A DNA stretch of 64,000 bases from JADZFO01 sp964512635 (GCA_964512635.1 CAZEJB010000014.1:25841-89840); one strand, 5' to 3'; numbered from the stretch's first letter, positions 18,426-26,986 are shown. Notes: generated from the sequence alone by a model not told the origin. Program-made: numbers and translations.

Positions 18426-18612
18426 GCGATTGTACCCGGCGGGGAGAAATGATGATTGAAGATTGCTGATTGATGATTTTCATGAGCGCTGAGCATGAGC
18501 CGTCAGCATGCTGCCTGCCAGCAAAAAATTATGGGTGCGTAGAGCTCGACGTCGTTTTGGGCAAAAGGTTGATCGGAAGCAGAACGACCTCCATCCAACT
18601 CGGTACTCCGGA

Positions 18613-18683
18613 CAATCAGCAATCAGCATTCAGCATTCAGCATAAGGCACTCAGCATAAGGCACTCAGCACTCAGCACTTCTG
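18613..18683. repeat. Degenerate CAGCATTCAG tandem repeat
   Basis: Seven- to ten-base words (CAGCAATCAG, CATTCAG, GCACTCAGCA, TAAGGCACTCAG) in imperfect tandem between rnpB and the TPR gene. Similar word arrays elsewhere in the window occur as inverted pairs; no partner arm is seen here. Confidence 0.75.
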
Positions 18684-18684
18684 A

Positions 18685-19113
18685 CTACTCCCCCATCGGC
18701 GGCTCGGGGATGTGCGTCGGGTCCTGCGGCACTTCCTGGCCCAGGCCCTGCTTGCATTTGTCGCGGTAGAACTCGGCGTCGTAGCGCTCATCCTTGAAGA
18801 TCGCCGGGTCGCTCTTGGTCTGTTCAAGGAACTTCTCGAAGAAGGGCAGGGCCTCTTCAAAGCGCCCCAGCTCATAAAGTGCGCGGCCCTTGCCAAGGGT
18901 GGCCATCGCGTCGTCCGGCAGCTTGGCCAGAATCGCCTCATACTCGGTCAGCGCTGTTCCCCAGTCGCCGGCGCCCTGGGCGTTCTGCGCCGCTGTGTAG
19001 TGCATCCGCGCGCTCTTTTCGCAAGAGAACAGCGCGGACACAAGGATGCAGGCCAGCAGCACCAAAACCACGGCCTTCGGCAGCAGGCAGAAACAGCGTG
19101 TCTTGTCCGGCAT
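18685..19113 (-). CDS. TPR-containing lipoprotein
   Basis: 142 aa. The signal segment VLVLLACILVSALFSC ends in a lipobox Cys. It is followed by two TPR-like helices pairs (HYTAAQNAQGAGDWGTALTEYEAILAKLP and MATLGKGRALYELGRFEEALPFFEKFL in outline), then a Pro-rich tail. Probably a membrane-anchored scaffold of an envelope complex; no specific partner is adjacent. TAACAT (complement of 19120-19125) ends 6 nt before the ATG, so the transcript is probably leaderless. Confidence 0.75.
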   Translation of the reverse strand: MPDKTRCFCLLPKAVVLVLLACILVSALFSCEKSARMHYTAAQNAQGAGDWGTALTEYEAILAKLPDDAMATLGKGRALYELGRFEEALPFFEKFLEQTKSDPAIFKDERYDAEFYRDKCKQGLGQEVPQDPTHIPEPPMGE

Positions 19114-19150
19114 GATGAGATGTTAGCGCGGTTGCCGGCCAGTGCAAAGC

Positions 19151-20296
19151 TCAGCGCTTGACGAGGCAGGGAATCCCGGCGCGGTAAGCCACCGCGATGC
19201 TGTCGCTGATATCAAGCTGCATCTGGGCCCGCAGGGCCTCGCCGCTGTCAAAGTCCTGCCAGCCCCGCAGCTGCTGCAGGAAGCTCAGCTTAAGCTCGCG
19301 GCCGTATAGATCACCGTCGAAGCCAATCAGATGCGCTTCAAGCACCTGGCCTGCGGCCTGTGCCGCCGGGCGGTCACTTTCAAGCAGTAGCGGCTCAATC
19401 AGGCCTTTAAGCGCGCCTGCCGGCCCGGCCGGGACCGCTTCCCGCTCCAGGACTGTCTGGCAGGCCAGCACAGTGCTCATCAGGCACAGCGCCGCCGGAA
19501 AGCAGCCGCCGTCCAGTTCAGCCAGCCCGGCATAGACACCGCCGGGTGGCGTTAGCTTGTCGGCAGGCAGGTATACATTTGCGGTGGGGATGCCCAGCAC
19601 TTCGCGGCCCTTGCCCTTGCCATGCTCGACCAGTCCCAGCGAAAAAAAGCGGTAGCCCAGCAGGGCCTTGGCGCCGTCAAGATCGCCACGGACCAGCATC
19701 TGGCGGATGCGGCTGCTCTTGACATGCTGGCCGAGGGCATCAAAGGGTTCCACCAGATGGCAGTCGATTGCCAGCCGCTGCGCCAAAAGCTGACAGCCGG
19801 CCTGGCCCCCGACCATGTCGTTGCCAAGGCTGGTGTCATAACCCAGCACTATGCCCGCCAGGCCCGCAGGAGAGCCGCCGCTGCGCAAGGCGGTATCCAG
19901 CCCCTGCAGCCACTGCTCGGCGCTCTGGCCGGCCGTGGCAGGACCGTAATCCAGGATCAGCACCGCATCCAGGTCAAGCTGGCTCAGCAGGTGCAGTTTC
20001 TCTTCAGGGGTGTTCAGGTAATGCCAGTTCGGGAAGTTCTCGCTGCGGGCGCTTTCGCCGGCAGCATCAAGGCGGTGGAAATTCTTGGGAGAGTTAGAAA
20101 AAGTAATCGCCAGGCTCAGGGCGTCGGTCGGGGAGGAGCTGCAAAGCTGGGCGCATCGTCGCAGCTGCTCAATCAGATGTCGGTGACCCCGGTGTACGCC
20201 GTCGAAGAAGCCGACGGTGATATACACCGGGCGGCGCATCTCGGCAGCCCAGTGCGAAAGCTCCATCATGTTGCGCAAGACGCGCGTTGTTGGCAC
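19151..20296 (-). CDS. ribF: Bifunctional riboflavin kinase/FAD synthetase
   Basis: Makes FMN from riboflavin and FAD from FMN. The 381 aa protein has the N-terminal nucleotidyltransferase motif VGFFDGVHRGHRHLI, the SSRIRQMLVRGDLDGAKALLG segment typical of RibF, and the C-terminal kinase domain (GKGKGREVLGIPTANVYLP, GVYAGL, EAHLIGFDGDLYGRELKLSF). It is longer than the usual 310 aa through extra loops. GTG 20296 is set by TATTCT (complement of 20303-20308) ending 6 nt upstream. smpB lies upstream, also on the minus strand. Confidence 0.92.
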   Translation of the reverse strand: MPTTRVLRNMMELSHWAAEMRRPVYITVGFFDGVHRGHRHLIEQLRRCAQLCSSSPTDALSLAITFSNSPKNFHRLDAAGESARSENFPNWHYLNTPEEKLHLLSQLDLDAVLILDYGPATAGQSAEQWLQGLDTALRSGGSPAGLAGIVLGYDTSLGNDMVGGQAGCQLLAQRLAIDCHLVEPFDALGQHVKSSRIRQMLVRGDLDGAKALLGYRFFSLGLVEHGKGKGREVLGIPTANVYLPADKLTPPGGVYAGLAELDGGCFPAALCLMSTVLACQTVLEREAVPAGPAGALKGLIEPLLLESDRPAAQAAGQVLEAHLIGFDGDLYGRELKLSFLQQLRGWQDFDSGEALRAQMQLDISDSIAVAYRAGIPCLVKR

Positions 20297-20375
20297 AGGT
20301 GAAGAATAGCAGAAATGAGTCGGGGTTCTGGGGTTTTGCCCCGGGCCAGCCTGACTGGTGGACTGCCTCGTGCAG

Positions 20376-20870
20376 CTACTTAAACTTGCGCTGGTTGTCG
20401 CGCTCGATGTCGCGCTCCTTGATGCTCTCGCGCTTGTCGTAGTGCTTCTTGCCCTGGACCAGCGCGATCAGCACCTTGACGTTTCCGCGCACGAAGTAGG
20501 CCTTCAATGGAATGATGGTCAGACCTTTCTCGATCACCTTGCGGCGCAGCTTGCGCAGCTCTTCGCGGTGCAGCAGCAGCTTGCGCTTGCGCAGCGGCTC
20601 GGGCTGCTTCTCGTGGGTGCTGGCCTGCGGGTAGGGGGGGATATTGGAGCCGACCAGCCAAAGCTCCCGGGGCTCGCCGTCCTTCGGAGAGTTGAACTCG
20701 GCGTAGGCATCGGACAGCGTGAAGCCGCCACGCCGCACCATCTTGACCTCGCAGCCGCTCAGGACGATGCCGGCCTCGAACTCCTCGAGGATCGCATAGT
20801 CGTGATAGGCCTTGCGGTTGCTGATGGTGGGATGGCCGACGCCGCCCTCGTCTTTACCCTTCTTCGCCAC
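20376..20870 (-). CDS. smpB: SsrA-binding protein SmpB
   Basis: Partner of tmRNA in rescue of stalled ribosomes. The 164 aa protein has NRKAYHDYAILEEFEAGIVL, LSGCEVKMVRRGGFTLSDAY and the basic tail KKHYDKRESIKERDIERDNQRK in outline. GTG 20870 gives the start VAKKGKDEGG; TATAAT (complement of 20880-20885) ends 9 nt before it. The frame stays open upstream through a repeat element, but that part has no homology. I found no ssrA gene in the window. Confidence 0.95.
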   Translation of the reverse strand: MAKKGKDEGGVGHPTISNRKAYHDYAILEEFEAGIVLSGCEVKMVRRGGFTLSDAYAEFNSPKDGEPRELWLVGSNIPPYPQASTHEKQPEPLRKRKLLLHREELRKLRRKVIEKGLTIIPLKAYFVRGNVKVLIALVQGKKHYDKRESIKERDIERDNQRKFK

Positions 20871-20910
20871 GGGTGGAGGATTATATCCGGGCCGGGGCAG
20901 CGAACATTCA

Positions 20911-21060
20911 AATCCAACAGGAGACACAGAGGCGCAGAGAACTTTGAGGGCTGCACGCCTCCGAAGACCGAAGAGATGAATTTGAGACCTGCTCAGATCG
21001 GCAGGGAATTTGGCGCCCTCCATCCTCTCAGTGTCTCGGTGCCTCCTGTTGGTTTTCTTG
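20911..21060. repeat. Long inverted-repeat element with ACAGGAGAC arms
   Basis: Left arm AAATCCAACAGGAGACACAG and right arm GTGCCTCCTGTTGGTTTTC are inverted copies of the sequence also found at 17799-17957 and, more distantly, 7471-7603. They are separated by about 85 bp. Confidence 0.8.
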
Positions 21061-21061
21061 A

Positions 21062-21283
21062 CTAGACTCGGCCTCTGAATACAGCAGTTATCCAGCTCAG
21101 CATTCCAACAACTGGAGCAAGGACCACTATAAATAGTACGGTCAGCCATACCGGGTCCGTGTCCAGGTCACCCTGGAAGTACATGGCCGCGTCAAAGATG
21201 CTCATGATCAGGGCTACGCCAATCACGGCGACGATGACGTGATCCTTGGGCTCCGAGCCAAATGAGTTTCGAGGCCTGCTCAT
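21062..21283 (-). CDS. Small membrane protein, two TM helices
   Basis: 73 aa. Two hydrophobic segments (VIVAVIGVALIMSIFDAAMYF and VWLTVLFIVVLAPVVGMLSW in outline) with a short polar link. TACAAT (complement of 21292-21297) ends 8 nt before the ATG. It is divergent from the ABC substrate-binding gene, with which it shares a 60-bp promoter region. Family not recognised; the length and promoter support a real gene. Confidence 0.6.
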   Translation of the reverse strand: MSRPRNSFGSEPKDHVIVAVIGVALIMSIFDAAMYFQGDLDTDPVWLTVLFIVVLAPVVGMLSWITAVFRGRV

Positions 21284-21343
21284 CCTTTTGAATTGTAAGT
21301 GGCGCTGCCTGTAGAATCCTACTCTTCACGCAGGGAGACTCAA

Positions 21344-23011
21344 ATGAACAAGCTCATCCAACTCGGATTCCTGGCACTGATCGCTTTGGCACTGGCCGGC
21401 TGCCCGGCGCCGCCAAAGGACACGGGCAATTCCGGCGCTACGGGCAGCCCGACCGGCAGCGATACCGCCAGCGCCGACCGCCCCAGCGAGTACCGCTGGC
21501 CGCTGCCTGCCGACCCGATGGGCCTCGACCCGCTCAAGGTGACCGATACGGTAAGCGACACCGTCGCCCGGCGTATGTTCAACGGCCTGGTACGCTTCAG
21601 CCCCGAGGGCAAAGTGGTGGGTGACGCTGCAGAGAAGTGGGAGATCAGCCCCGACGGCCTCGTCTATACCTTTGCTTTGCGCAGCAAGGATGGCCAGCCC
21701 GCGCTGAAGTTCCACAACGGCGAGGTCCTGGATGCTGCAGCATTCCAATACAGCTTCAAGCGCGTGCTGGATCCCGCCAACGAATGTGAGCGCGCCAACC
21801 TGCTGGAGTATGTTGCCGGCTCGGCTGACTTTGCCAGCGGCAAAGCTCCCGAAGTTGCCGGGCTTGAGGTCGTTGACCCGCTGACCTTTAAGATCACCTT
21901 GACCAAGGCCTACGCGCCCTTCCTCGACGCCCTGTGCCTGATGAGCCTCTGCGCAGTGCCGCCGCAGGCGGCGCAGGCCGCAGGCAAGGACTTCGGCGAC
22001 AACCCGATCGGATCAGGGCCCTACAAGTTCGACTCCTGGGAACGCGAGCAGCGCATCGTGCTTAAGGCGAACCCCGACTACTGGGCTGGCAAGCCGGCGA
22101 TCGAGACCCTCATCTTCCGCGTGATCAAGGATGAAAACACCCGCTTTGAGGAGTTCAAGGCCGGCTCGCTTGAGCACTGCGACATCCCGCCGAGCAAGAT
22201 CAGCGAGGTCAACGGCGACCCCAAGCTGAAGGCGATGATCCAGGGCGCCCCGGCGATGGACAAATACAGCTATGCCTTCAACTGCGAGAAAGCGCCGTTC
22301 AAGGACAACACAGCCCTTCGCCAGGCCTTCAACTATGCCGTCGACAAAAAGAACATCGTCAACAACATTTGGGGTGGCCTGGTCACCGAGCAGAAAACGA
22401 TCGTCCCGGCGGGCATGTTCTACTTCATGGGCGATTCCGCGGGCTATCCATATGATGTTGAGAAGGCCAAGAGCCTGCTGGAACAGGCCGGCTATCCGGG
22501 AGGGCAGGGCCTGCCCGATCTCGTGCTCAATGTCGACCTTGCTCCGACCAATAAGCTCGTGGCCGAAGCGGTCCAGGAGGATCTGAGCAAAATCGGCGTC
22601 AATGTTCGGATTGAGACCACCGACTGGGGGCCCTTCCTGGACAAAATCTATGCTGGCGACAGCCTGTTCCACCAGAGCACATGGCTGACGGACTACCCGG
22701 ATCCGGACAACTGGCTGTTCCAGCTCCTCGACAGCTCCAACTTTGGCGGCAAGGGCAATACCTCGCGCTGGTCCAACAGCGAGTTTGACAGCCTGGTGCG
22801 CGCGGCCCAGGTTGAGCTGGATGAGGCCCGCCGCGCCGAGTTGTATGGCAAGGCCGAGAAGATTGCGCTGGACGAGGCGCCCTGGCTGCTGCTGTACTGG
22901 AAGAACAGCTCAACCCTGGTCCAGCCCTATGTTCAGGACCTGACGGTGACCCAGTTCGACCGCACGCCGCAGCTCGGCGGCAGCTGGATCGAGAAGGTGA
23001 GCCTGAAGTAG
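21344..23011 (+). CDS. Peptide ABC transporter substrate-binding lipoprotein (OppA/SBP5 family)
   Basis: 555 aa extracytoplasmic binding protein for peptide uptake. Signal peptide ALIALALAGC with lipobox. The SBP family 5 body includes PLPADPMGLDPLKVTDTVS, RMFNGLVRFSPEGK, NPIGSGPYKF and ALRQAFNYAVDKKNIV in outline. ATG 21344 follows GGGAGA at about 6 nt, with TAGAAT about 25 nt upstream. Genes for the two permeases follow, but a transposase element now separates them from this gene. No ATPase gene is present in the window. Confidence 0.92.
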   Translation: MNKLIQLGFLALIALALAGCPAPPKDTGNSGATGSPTGSDTASADRPSEYRWPLPADPMGLDPLKVTDTVSDTVARRMFNGLVRFSPEGKVVGDAAEKWEISPDGLVYTFALRSKDGQPALKFHNGEVLDAAAFQYSFKRVLDPANECERANLLEYVAGSADFASGKAPEVAGLEVVDPLTFKITLTKAYAPFLDALCLMSLCAVPPQAAQAAGKDFGDNPIGSGPYKFDSWEREQRIVLKANPDYWAGKPAIETLIFRVIKDENTRFEEFKAGSLEHCDIPPSKISEVNGDPKLKAMIQGAPAMDKYSYAFNCEKAPFKDNTALRQAFNYAVDKKNIVNNIWGGLVTEQKTIVPAGMFYFMGDSAGYPYDVEKAKSLLEQAGYPGGQGLPDLVLNVDLAPTNKLVAEAVQEDLSKIGVNVRIETTDWGPFLDKIYAGDSLFHQSTWLTDYPDPDNWLFQLLDSSNFGGKGNTSRWSNSEFDSLVRAAQVELDEARRAELYGKAEKIALDEAPWLLLYWKNSSTLVQPYVQDLTVTQFDRTPQLGGSWIEKVSLK

Positions 23012-23069
23012 CGCCGTCCTTCGAGGCGGCGGAGGGATGGCAAGGCGTAAATGGCCAATTGCTTTTGTT

Positions 23070-23700
23070 TTGTAGGGGCGGGGTAGTATCCCCGCCCCGG
23101 TGGAGCCTGCTAGCAGCTGACTAAAGCAGTCCCTGGCGCTTGAGGTGCCAGCGCAGCGGGTTGCTGACCACATACTGGCGATGGAACTCAAGGTCCTTTT
23201 CGCCGTCAAGAGAGCTATCCCAAAACCCTGGTTGCCAGAATTGCCCATCGTAAGGTGGCCAGCCAAGCTCCCTGACACCAACTCCGTACTGCTTCGTACT
23301 GTGGCGCTTGAAGTTACCGATTACGGCTGACAAGTCGGGGCGCTGAGGGAAAACCTCAAGATGTGGATGCGTGAGTCGGGTTTCGACAATGCCAAGCACT
23401 GCATGGAAGTGGTCAGGCATGACAATGTGACAGTCAAGAACCAGTCCCGGATTATGTTCTGGCATGGCCAGCCAGATCTCCTCGATTTTCCTGCCGATTG
23501 CGTTGAGCTCCAGGCTTCCTTCTACAATTCGTCCAAACAGTGGCCTGCGCTCTGCCAGGCAGACTGTCACGAAGTAGTTGCCACGCGTGTAATCTATGCG
23601 AGGGTCACGCATCGAGTTGCGGCTGCGATAGTCCCTAGGATCTTCAGGCATCGTGCATTGTAGCCAACAGCCGGGCGGGGATGCTACCCCGCCCCTACAA
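23070..23700 (-). mobile_element. RAYT transposase element with about 30-bp terminal inverted repeats
   Basis: Left end TTGTAGGGGCGGGGTAG.. (from 23070) and right end ..CTACCCCGCCCCTACAA (to 23700) are inverted copies over about 30 bp. Each is itself a palindrome (GGGGCGGGGTAG-N-ATCCCCGCCCC). The only gene inside encodes a RAYT transposase. The element sits between oppA- and oppB-type genes. Confidence 0.85.
23121..23651 (-). CDS. REP-associated tyrosine transposase (RAYT, Y1/IS200-like)
   Basis: 176 aa single-strand DNA transposase of the Y1_Tnp superfamily, which nicks and joins at hairpin ends through a Tyr-DNA bond. YTRGNYFVTVCLAERRPLF is the typical RAYT start; the metal-binding HxH is H81/H83 in MPDHFHAVLG; the catalytic Tyr is Y160 in QYVVSNPLRWHL. 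All key residues are present, so it may be active. TACAAT (complement of 23657-23662) ends 5 nt before the ATG. Its flanking family 1 palindromes are the probable substrate and match many solo copies in the window. Confidence 0.9.
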   Translation of the reverse strand: MPEDPRDYRSRNSMRDPRIDYTRGNYFVTVCLAERRPLFGRIVEGSLELNAIGRKIEEIWLAMPEHNPGLVLDCHIVMPDHFHAVLGIVETRLTHPHLEVFPQRPDLSAVIGNFKRHSTKQYGVGVRELGWPPYDGQFWQPGFWDSSLDGEKDLEFHRQYVVSNPLRWHLKRQGLL

Positions 23701-23841
23701 GAAGATAAAGTGGGCTCTTGCTGTGCAAGCAGCCCGGAGATCCGCGCCAAGAGCAATGTCGCCCGAAAGAAGCGTGGGTCGCTGGCCAGGATTCTTCAAC
23801 TCCCAGCGATATGCTTCGACCAACCTAATACAATAGGCGCC

Positions 23842-24939
23842 TTGTCGGACAGACCCACAGTTGACCCGCCGGGAAGCGGGAATACGGGACAAAGTCCCGC
23901 GCTCCAACCTGAGCAGCCGGCCGGCTCGCCGCGGCGACTGCGTCTCCCGCCCCTGCTCGCCTTCGTGCTGAGGCGGCTGCTGCTGTCGATCCCGGTGCTC
24001 TTTGGTGTGACCTTCATATGCTATGGCATCCTGTCCGCCGCACCCGGTGACCCGGTGCGGATCATCATGGGCCAGCACTATGACCCGGTCATTGCCGAAC
24101 AGATCCGCAAAAGCTGGGGCCTTGACCAGCCCTGGCTGGTCCAGTACAGCCGCTTCCTCTGGCGCACGGCCCACGGCGATCTGGGACACAGCTATGCCAA
24201 GCGCACAGCGGTCGGTCCGTTTATCCTGGATAAGTTCGGCAACACCCTGCAGCTCACGCTGGTAGCTATGACGATCGCCATCGTGTTTGGCATGTCCGCG
24301 GGGATCGTCTCAGCGGCCTGGCCGCGCAGTCCGGCGGACGCCGCACTGATGATCCTCGCCGTGGCCGGCATTTCTATTCCGGTCTTCTGGCTTGGCATGT
24401 TGCTGCAGGTTAGCTTCGCCGCCAAACTTGGATGGCTGCCGGTCAGTGATATGAGCTACAGCGGCGACCTGACGACGCTCTGGAAGAGCAGCGGATCTTA
24501 TCCAGCCTTCTGGTGGCAGGCCTACGGGCGCTACTTCGTGCTGCCGGGCCTGACGCTGGGCACCGTGCCGATGGCGATCATCGCGCGGCTGACGCGCTCC
24601 AGCATGCTGGAGGTGCTCAATCAGGACTACATCCGCACCGCGCGGGCCAAGGGGCTGTCCTGGCCGCGGGTCGTGCTTACCCACGCCCTGCCCAACGCGC
24701 TGATCCCGGTGATCACCGTGATCGGCAACAACTTCGCGGCGCTGTTGACCGGCGCCGTGCTGACCGAGACAGTGTTTGCCTGGCCTGGCCTCGGGCGCGT
24801 GATGGTCGAGGCGATCAGCCAGTTTGACTACCCGGTGGTCATGGGCGGCGTGATCCTGATGGCCTGCGTCTTCGTGCTGATCAACCTGCTCGTAGACATC
24901 ACCTACGGCCTGATCGACCCACGCGTGAGGGCCGCCTGA
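23842..24939 (+). CDS. Peptide ABC transporter permease (OppB/DppB type)
   Basis: 365 aa inner-membrane permease with about six TM helices. The start of the family domain is FVLRRLLLSIPVLFGVTFICY; the EAA loop reads YIRTARAKGLSWPRVVLTHALPNALIP in outline; TETVFAWPGLGRV follows. The first 35 residues are foreign to the family; part is encoded by a family 2 palindrome (23886-23912). TTG 23842 is preferred because TACAAT (23829-23834) ends 7 nt before it, giving the gene its own promoter downstream of the inserted transposase. The permease OppC-type gene overlaps by 1 nt. Confidence 0.88.
   Translation: MSDRPTVDPPGSGNTGQSPALQPEQPAGSPRRLRLPPLLAFVLRRLLLSIPVLFGVTFICYGILSAAPGDPVRIIMGQHYDPVIAEQIRKSWGLDQPWLVQYSRFLWRTAHGDLGHSYAKRTAVGPFILDKFGNTLQLTLVAMTIAIVFGMSAGIVSAAWPRSPADAALMILAVAGISIPVFWLGMLLQVSFAAKLGWLPVSDMSYSGDLTTLWKSSGSYPAFWWQAYGRYFVLPGLTLGTVPMAIIARLTRSSMLEVLNQDYIRTARAKGLSWPRVVLTHALPNALIPVITVIGNNFAALLTGAVLTETVFAWPGLGRVMVEAISQFDYPVVMGGVILMACVFVLINLLVDITYGLIDPRVRAA
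23886..23912 (+). repeat. Family 2 palindrome translated in the permease N-terminus
   Basis: AATACGGGACAAAGTCCCGC followed by GCTCC, the same unit as at 29995-30019. Translated as GNTGQSPALQ. Confidence 0.8.
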
Positions 24940-25853
24940 TGCAGCTGATCGCACGCCTGTGGAAGAACCCGCTGACCGCTCTGGGAATGGTGCTGGTTGC
25001 GGCGGCTATCACGGCCGCAGTGCTGTGCCCCTGGCTGTCGCCCTTTGACCCGACCAGCCAGTTCCGGGGCTATCAGTTCAAGCCGCCCGGAAGCAGGTTC
25101 ACAGAAGAAGACCGCCAGACGGAGCAGGGGGAGGGTGGCAAGGCCGGCAGCAGCTTCGCCATGGGTACAGACATCCACGGGCGCGACGTGCTCAGCCGCG
25201 TACTGTATGGCGCGCGCATCAGCATGCTGGTCGGCGTTGTCGCCACGCTGCTGAACCTGCTGATCGGCGTGGCCATCGGCATCCTTGCCGGGTTCTACGG
25301 CGGCTGGCTGGATAGCCTGCTCATGCGCGTTACCGACACTTTCTTTGCCTTTCCCGGAACGCTGTTGGCGATCATCATCCTGGCAACTTTGAGCGCCAGC
25401 CTGGGGGACAGCTATGACCCCGGCATGCTGGGGCTCTTCCTGGCGCTCGGGCTGACCGGCTGGACCGGCATCGCGCGCGTCATCCGGGGCACGGTGCTGT
25501 CGCTGAAAGAGCGCGAGTTCGTTGAGGCCGCCCGGGCCATCGGCTGCCGTGACCTGCGCATCATGCTGGTCCACATCCTGCCAAACTGCATGGCGCCGGT
25601 GATTGTGCTGGGGACCATGCAGGTTGCTTACAACATCCTGAGCGAAGCGGGGCTGAGCTTTCTGGGGCTTGGTGTGCAGGCTCCGGCGGCAAGCTGGGGC
25701 GGCATGCTGGCCGATGCACGGCCCTTCTTCAAGGAGAACTGGTGGTGGGGGCTTTTCCCCGGGCTGGCGCTTGGACTGGCCGTGTTGGGCTTCAATCTCT
25801 TCGGAGATGGCCTCAGGGACGTGCTTGATCCGCGCTTGCGGGCACGCAGCTAG
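24939..25853 (+). CDS. Peptide ABC transporter permease (OppC/DppC type)
   Basis: 304 aa partner permease. N-terminal TM, then a periplasmic insert with GTDIHGRDVLSRVLYGARISM, a domain typical of DppC. Next come TDTFFAFPGTLLAI, the EAA loop FVEAARAIGCRDLRIMLVHILPNC in outline, and SEAGLSFLGLGVQAPAASWG near the end. The ATG overlaps the upstream stop (TGATG), so translation is coupled. With the upstream permease it forms the membrane channel for peptide import; the ATPases must be encoded elsewhere. Confidence 0.93.
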   Translation: MQLIARLWKNPLTALGMVLVAAAITAAVLCPWLSPFDPTSQFRGYQFKPPGSRFTEEDRQTEQGEGGKAGSSFAMGTDIHGRDVLSRVLYGARISMLVGVVATLLNLLIGVAIGILAGFYGGWLDSLLMRVTDTFFAFPGTLLAIIILATLSASLGDSYDPGMLGLFLALGLTGWTGIARVIRGTVLSLKEREFVEAARAIGCRDLRIMLVHILPNCMAPVIVLGTMQVAYNILSEAGLSFLGLGVQAPAASWGGMLADARPFFKENWWWGLFPGLALGLAVLGFNLFGDGLRDVLDPRLRARS

Positions 25854-25883
25854 GGGCTGGACTGGAGGCTGTCTGCCGAGGTC

Positions 25884-26255
25884 TTAGGCTGCCGGGGCGG
25901 ATGCCAGATCCAGCGGGCTGAGCGGAGGGGCATCCAGTGCATCTTCCAGCGAGCTGAACAGGCGGAAGCGCTTTTCAAGCTTGGTCAGATACAGCAGCTC
26001 GACAATCCCGGCCTTCATCCGCGCCAGATGGATAAATCCGCCGCGGGCGGTGACCATCTTCAGGGCGCTGACCAGTGCACCCAGGCCGCAGGAATCCATG
26101 ATGTCCAGCTTGGCCATATCGATGACCACAGCATAAATGCTGGTCTCTTCAAGCGCTGTGGCAAAGACCTCGTTGAACTTGCTGACAGTGAACATCCCCA
26201 GCTCCCCGCTGAGGTCGACTACCAGCCGGTTGTTCTCGATCCTGTAATCAATCAT
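25884..26255 (-). CDS. Anti-anti-sigma factor (STAS domain, SpoIIAA/RsbV type)
   Basis: 123 aa STAS protein that, when unphosphorylated, binds the anti-sigma kinase and frees the sigma factor. LVVDLSGELGMFTVSKFNEVF is the STAS start; the phosphorylatable serine is S55 in DIMDSCGLGALVSALK. The C-terminus is a short Ala/Pro tail. ATG 26255 has GAGG about 7 nt upstream. It is divergent from an anti-sigma and sigma pair, so the three form a partner-switching module. Confidence 0.88.
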   Translation of the reverse strand: MIDYRIENNRLVVDLSGELGMFTVSKFNEVFATALEETSIYAVVIDMAKLDIMDSCGLGALVSALKMVTARGGFIHLARMKAGIVELLYLTKLEKRFRLFSSLEDALDAPPLSPLDLASAPAA

Positions 26256-26442
26256 GTCGCTACCTCGTTCCAACCACCCGTTACCATGCCTGGGGCACGG
26301 CAAAGCCTACCTGACAGCAATATGCTGTGTGGCCGTTCTAAGCCATATTTGGCAGCACTTTAACGTTGTCCTAATCGGACAGCCTGGAAAACTGCACCAA
26401 TTCGATTGCACTTATCGGCCTTTCTTTTGGCGCCTTGAAGAC

Positions 26443-26468
26443 GTTTCACAGGCGCGCAAGCTGGGTAA
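26443..26468 (+). promoter_or_regulatory. SigB-type promoter for the anti-sigma/sigma pair
   Basis: GTTTCA (26443-26448) and GGGTAA (26463-26468) separated by 14 nt match the general-stress sigma consensus GTTTAA-N12-15-GGGTAT. It lies about 80 nt before the anti-sigma start, suggesting autoregulation. The rest of the 296-bp intergenic region shows no other clear signal. Confidence 0.65.
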
Positions 26469-26551
26469 GACAGTTTTGAGGACGGCACAGGGCCCGCTGA
26501 GGACACCGGGGGCCGGACTTTAACCCTGTCACCACCGGGAGGGTGGTTCCG

Positions 26552-26986
26552 ATGAATGCAAAGACTGCCAACTTAGTTGAGCTCAAAGTCCCCGTCAGCG
26601 CGGACTATGTCTCAGTAGTGCGCCTGCTGGTCTCCGGCCTCGGCAATCGTCTGGGGCTGCCGGTTGATGAGCTTGAGAATCTCAAGCTGATGATCGGCGA
26701 GGCCTTCCTGACCGTGGTTGCCAAGGCTGAAAATGCTATTGGACTGATGCACCTGACCTGGAAGCAGGAAGGGGCGCGCATCACGGTCTCCCTTTCTGAC
26801 CCGAGCGGCAAGCACAAGAGCATTGCCAGCACGAATTCCGCCAGCCTGGCCCTGCTCCAGAGCATGGGTGGCGAGCTCAGTTCTCAGGTCATCGATGGCG
26901 TGCCGCAGCTTGACCTCGGTTTCACGATCCGCTATAAGGAAGACCGGCCCCACATCTTCAATGACAAGGAAAACGGACGAGCCTGA
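26552..26986 (+). CDS. Anti-sigma factor, RsbW-like HATPase
   Basis: 144 aa GHKL-fold kinase. ELENLKLMIGEAFLTVVAKAE corresponds to the N box (usually ExxxNxxxHA); the Glu is kept but the Mg-binding Asn and the His are replaced by Val and Lys, which may affect kinase activity. SLALLQSMGGELSSQ corresponds to the late G box. It should bind the sigma factor encoded immediately downstream; the genes overlap by 26 nt. GGGAGGG lies about 9 nt before ATG 26552. Confidence 0.82.
   Translation: MNAKTANLVELKVPVSADYVSVVRLLVSGLGNRLGLPVDELENLKLMIGEAFLTVVAKAENAIGLMHLTWKQEGARITVSLSDPSGKHKSIASTNSASLALLQSMGGELSSQVIDGVPQLDLGFTIRYKEDRPHIFNDKENGRA

Noticed and set aside
20871..21149. N-terminal extension of SmpB to 257 aa
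   Set aside because: The extension is encoded by an inverted-repeat element and overlaps the small membrane gene; TATAAT and GTG 20870 define the start.
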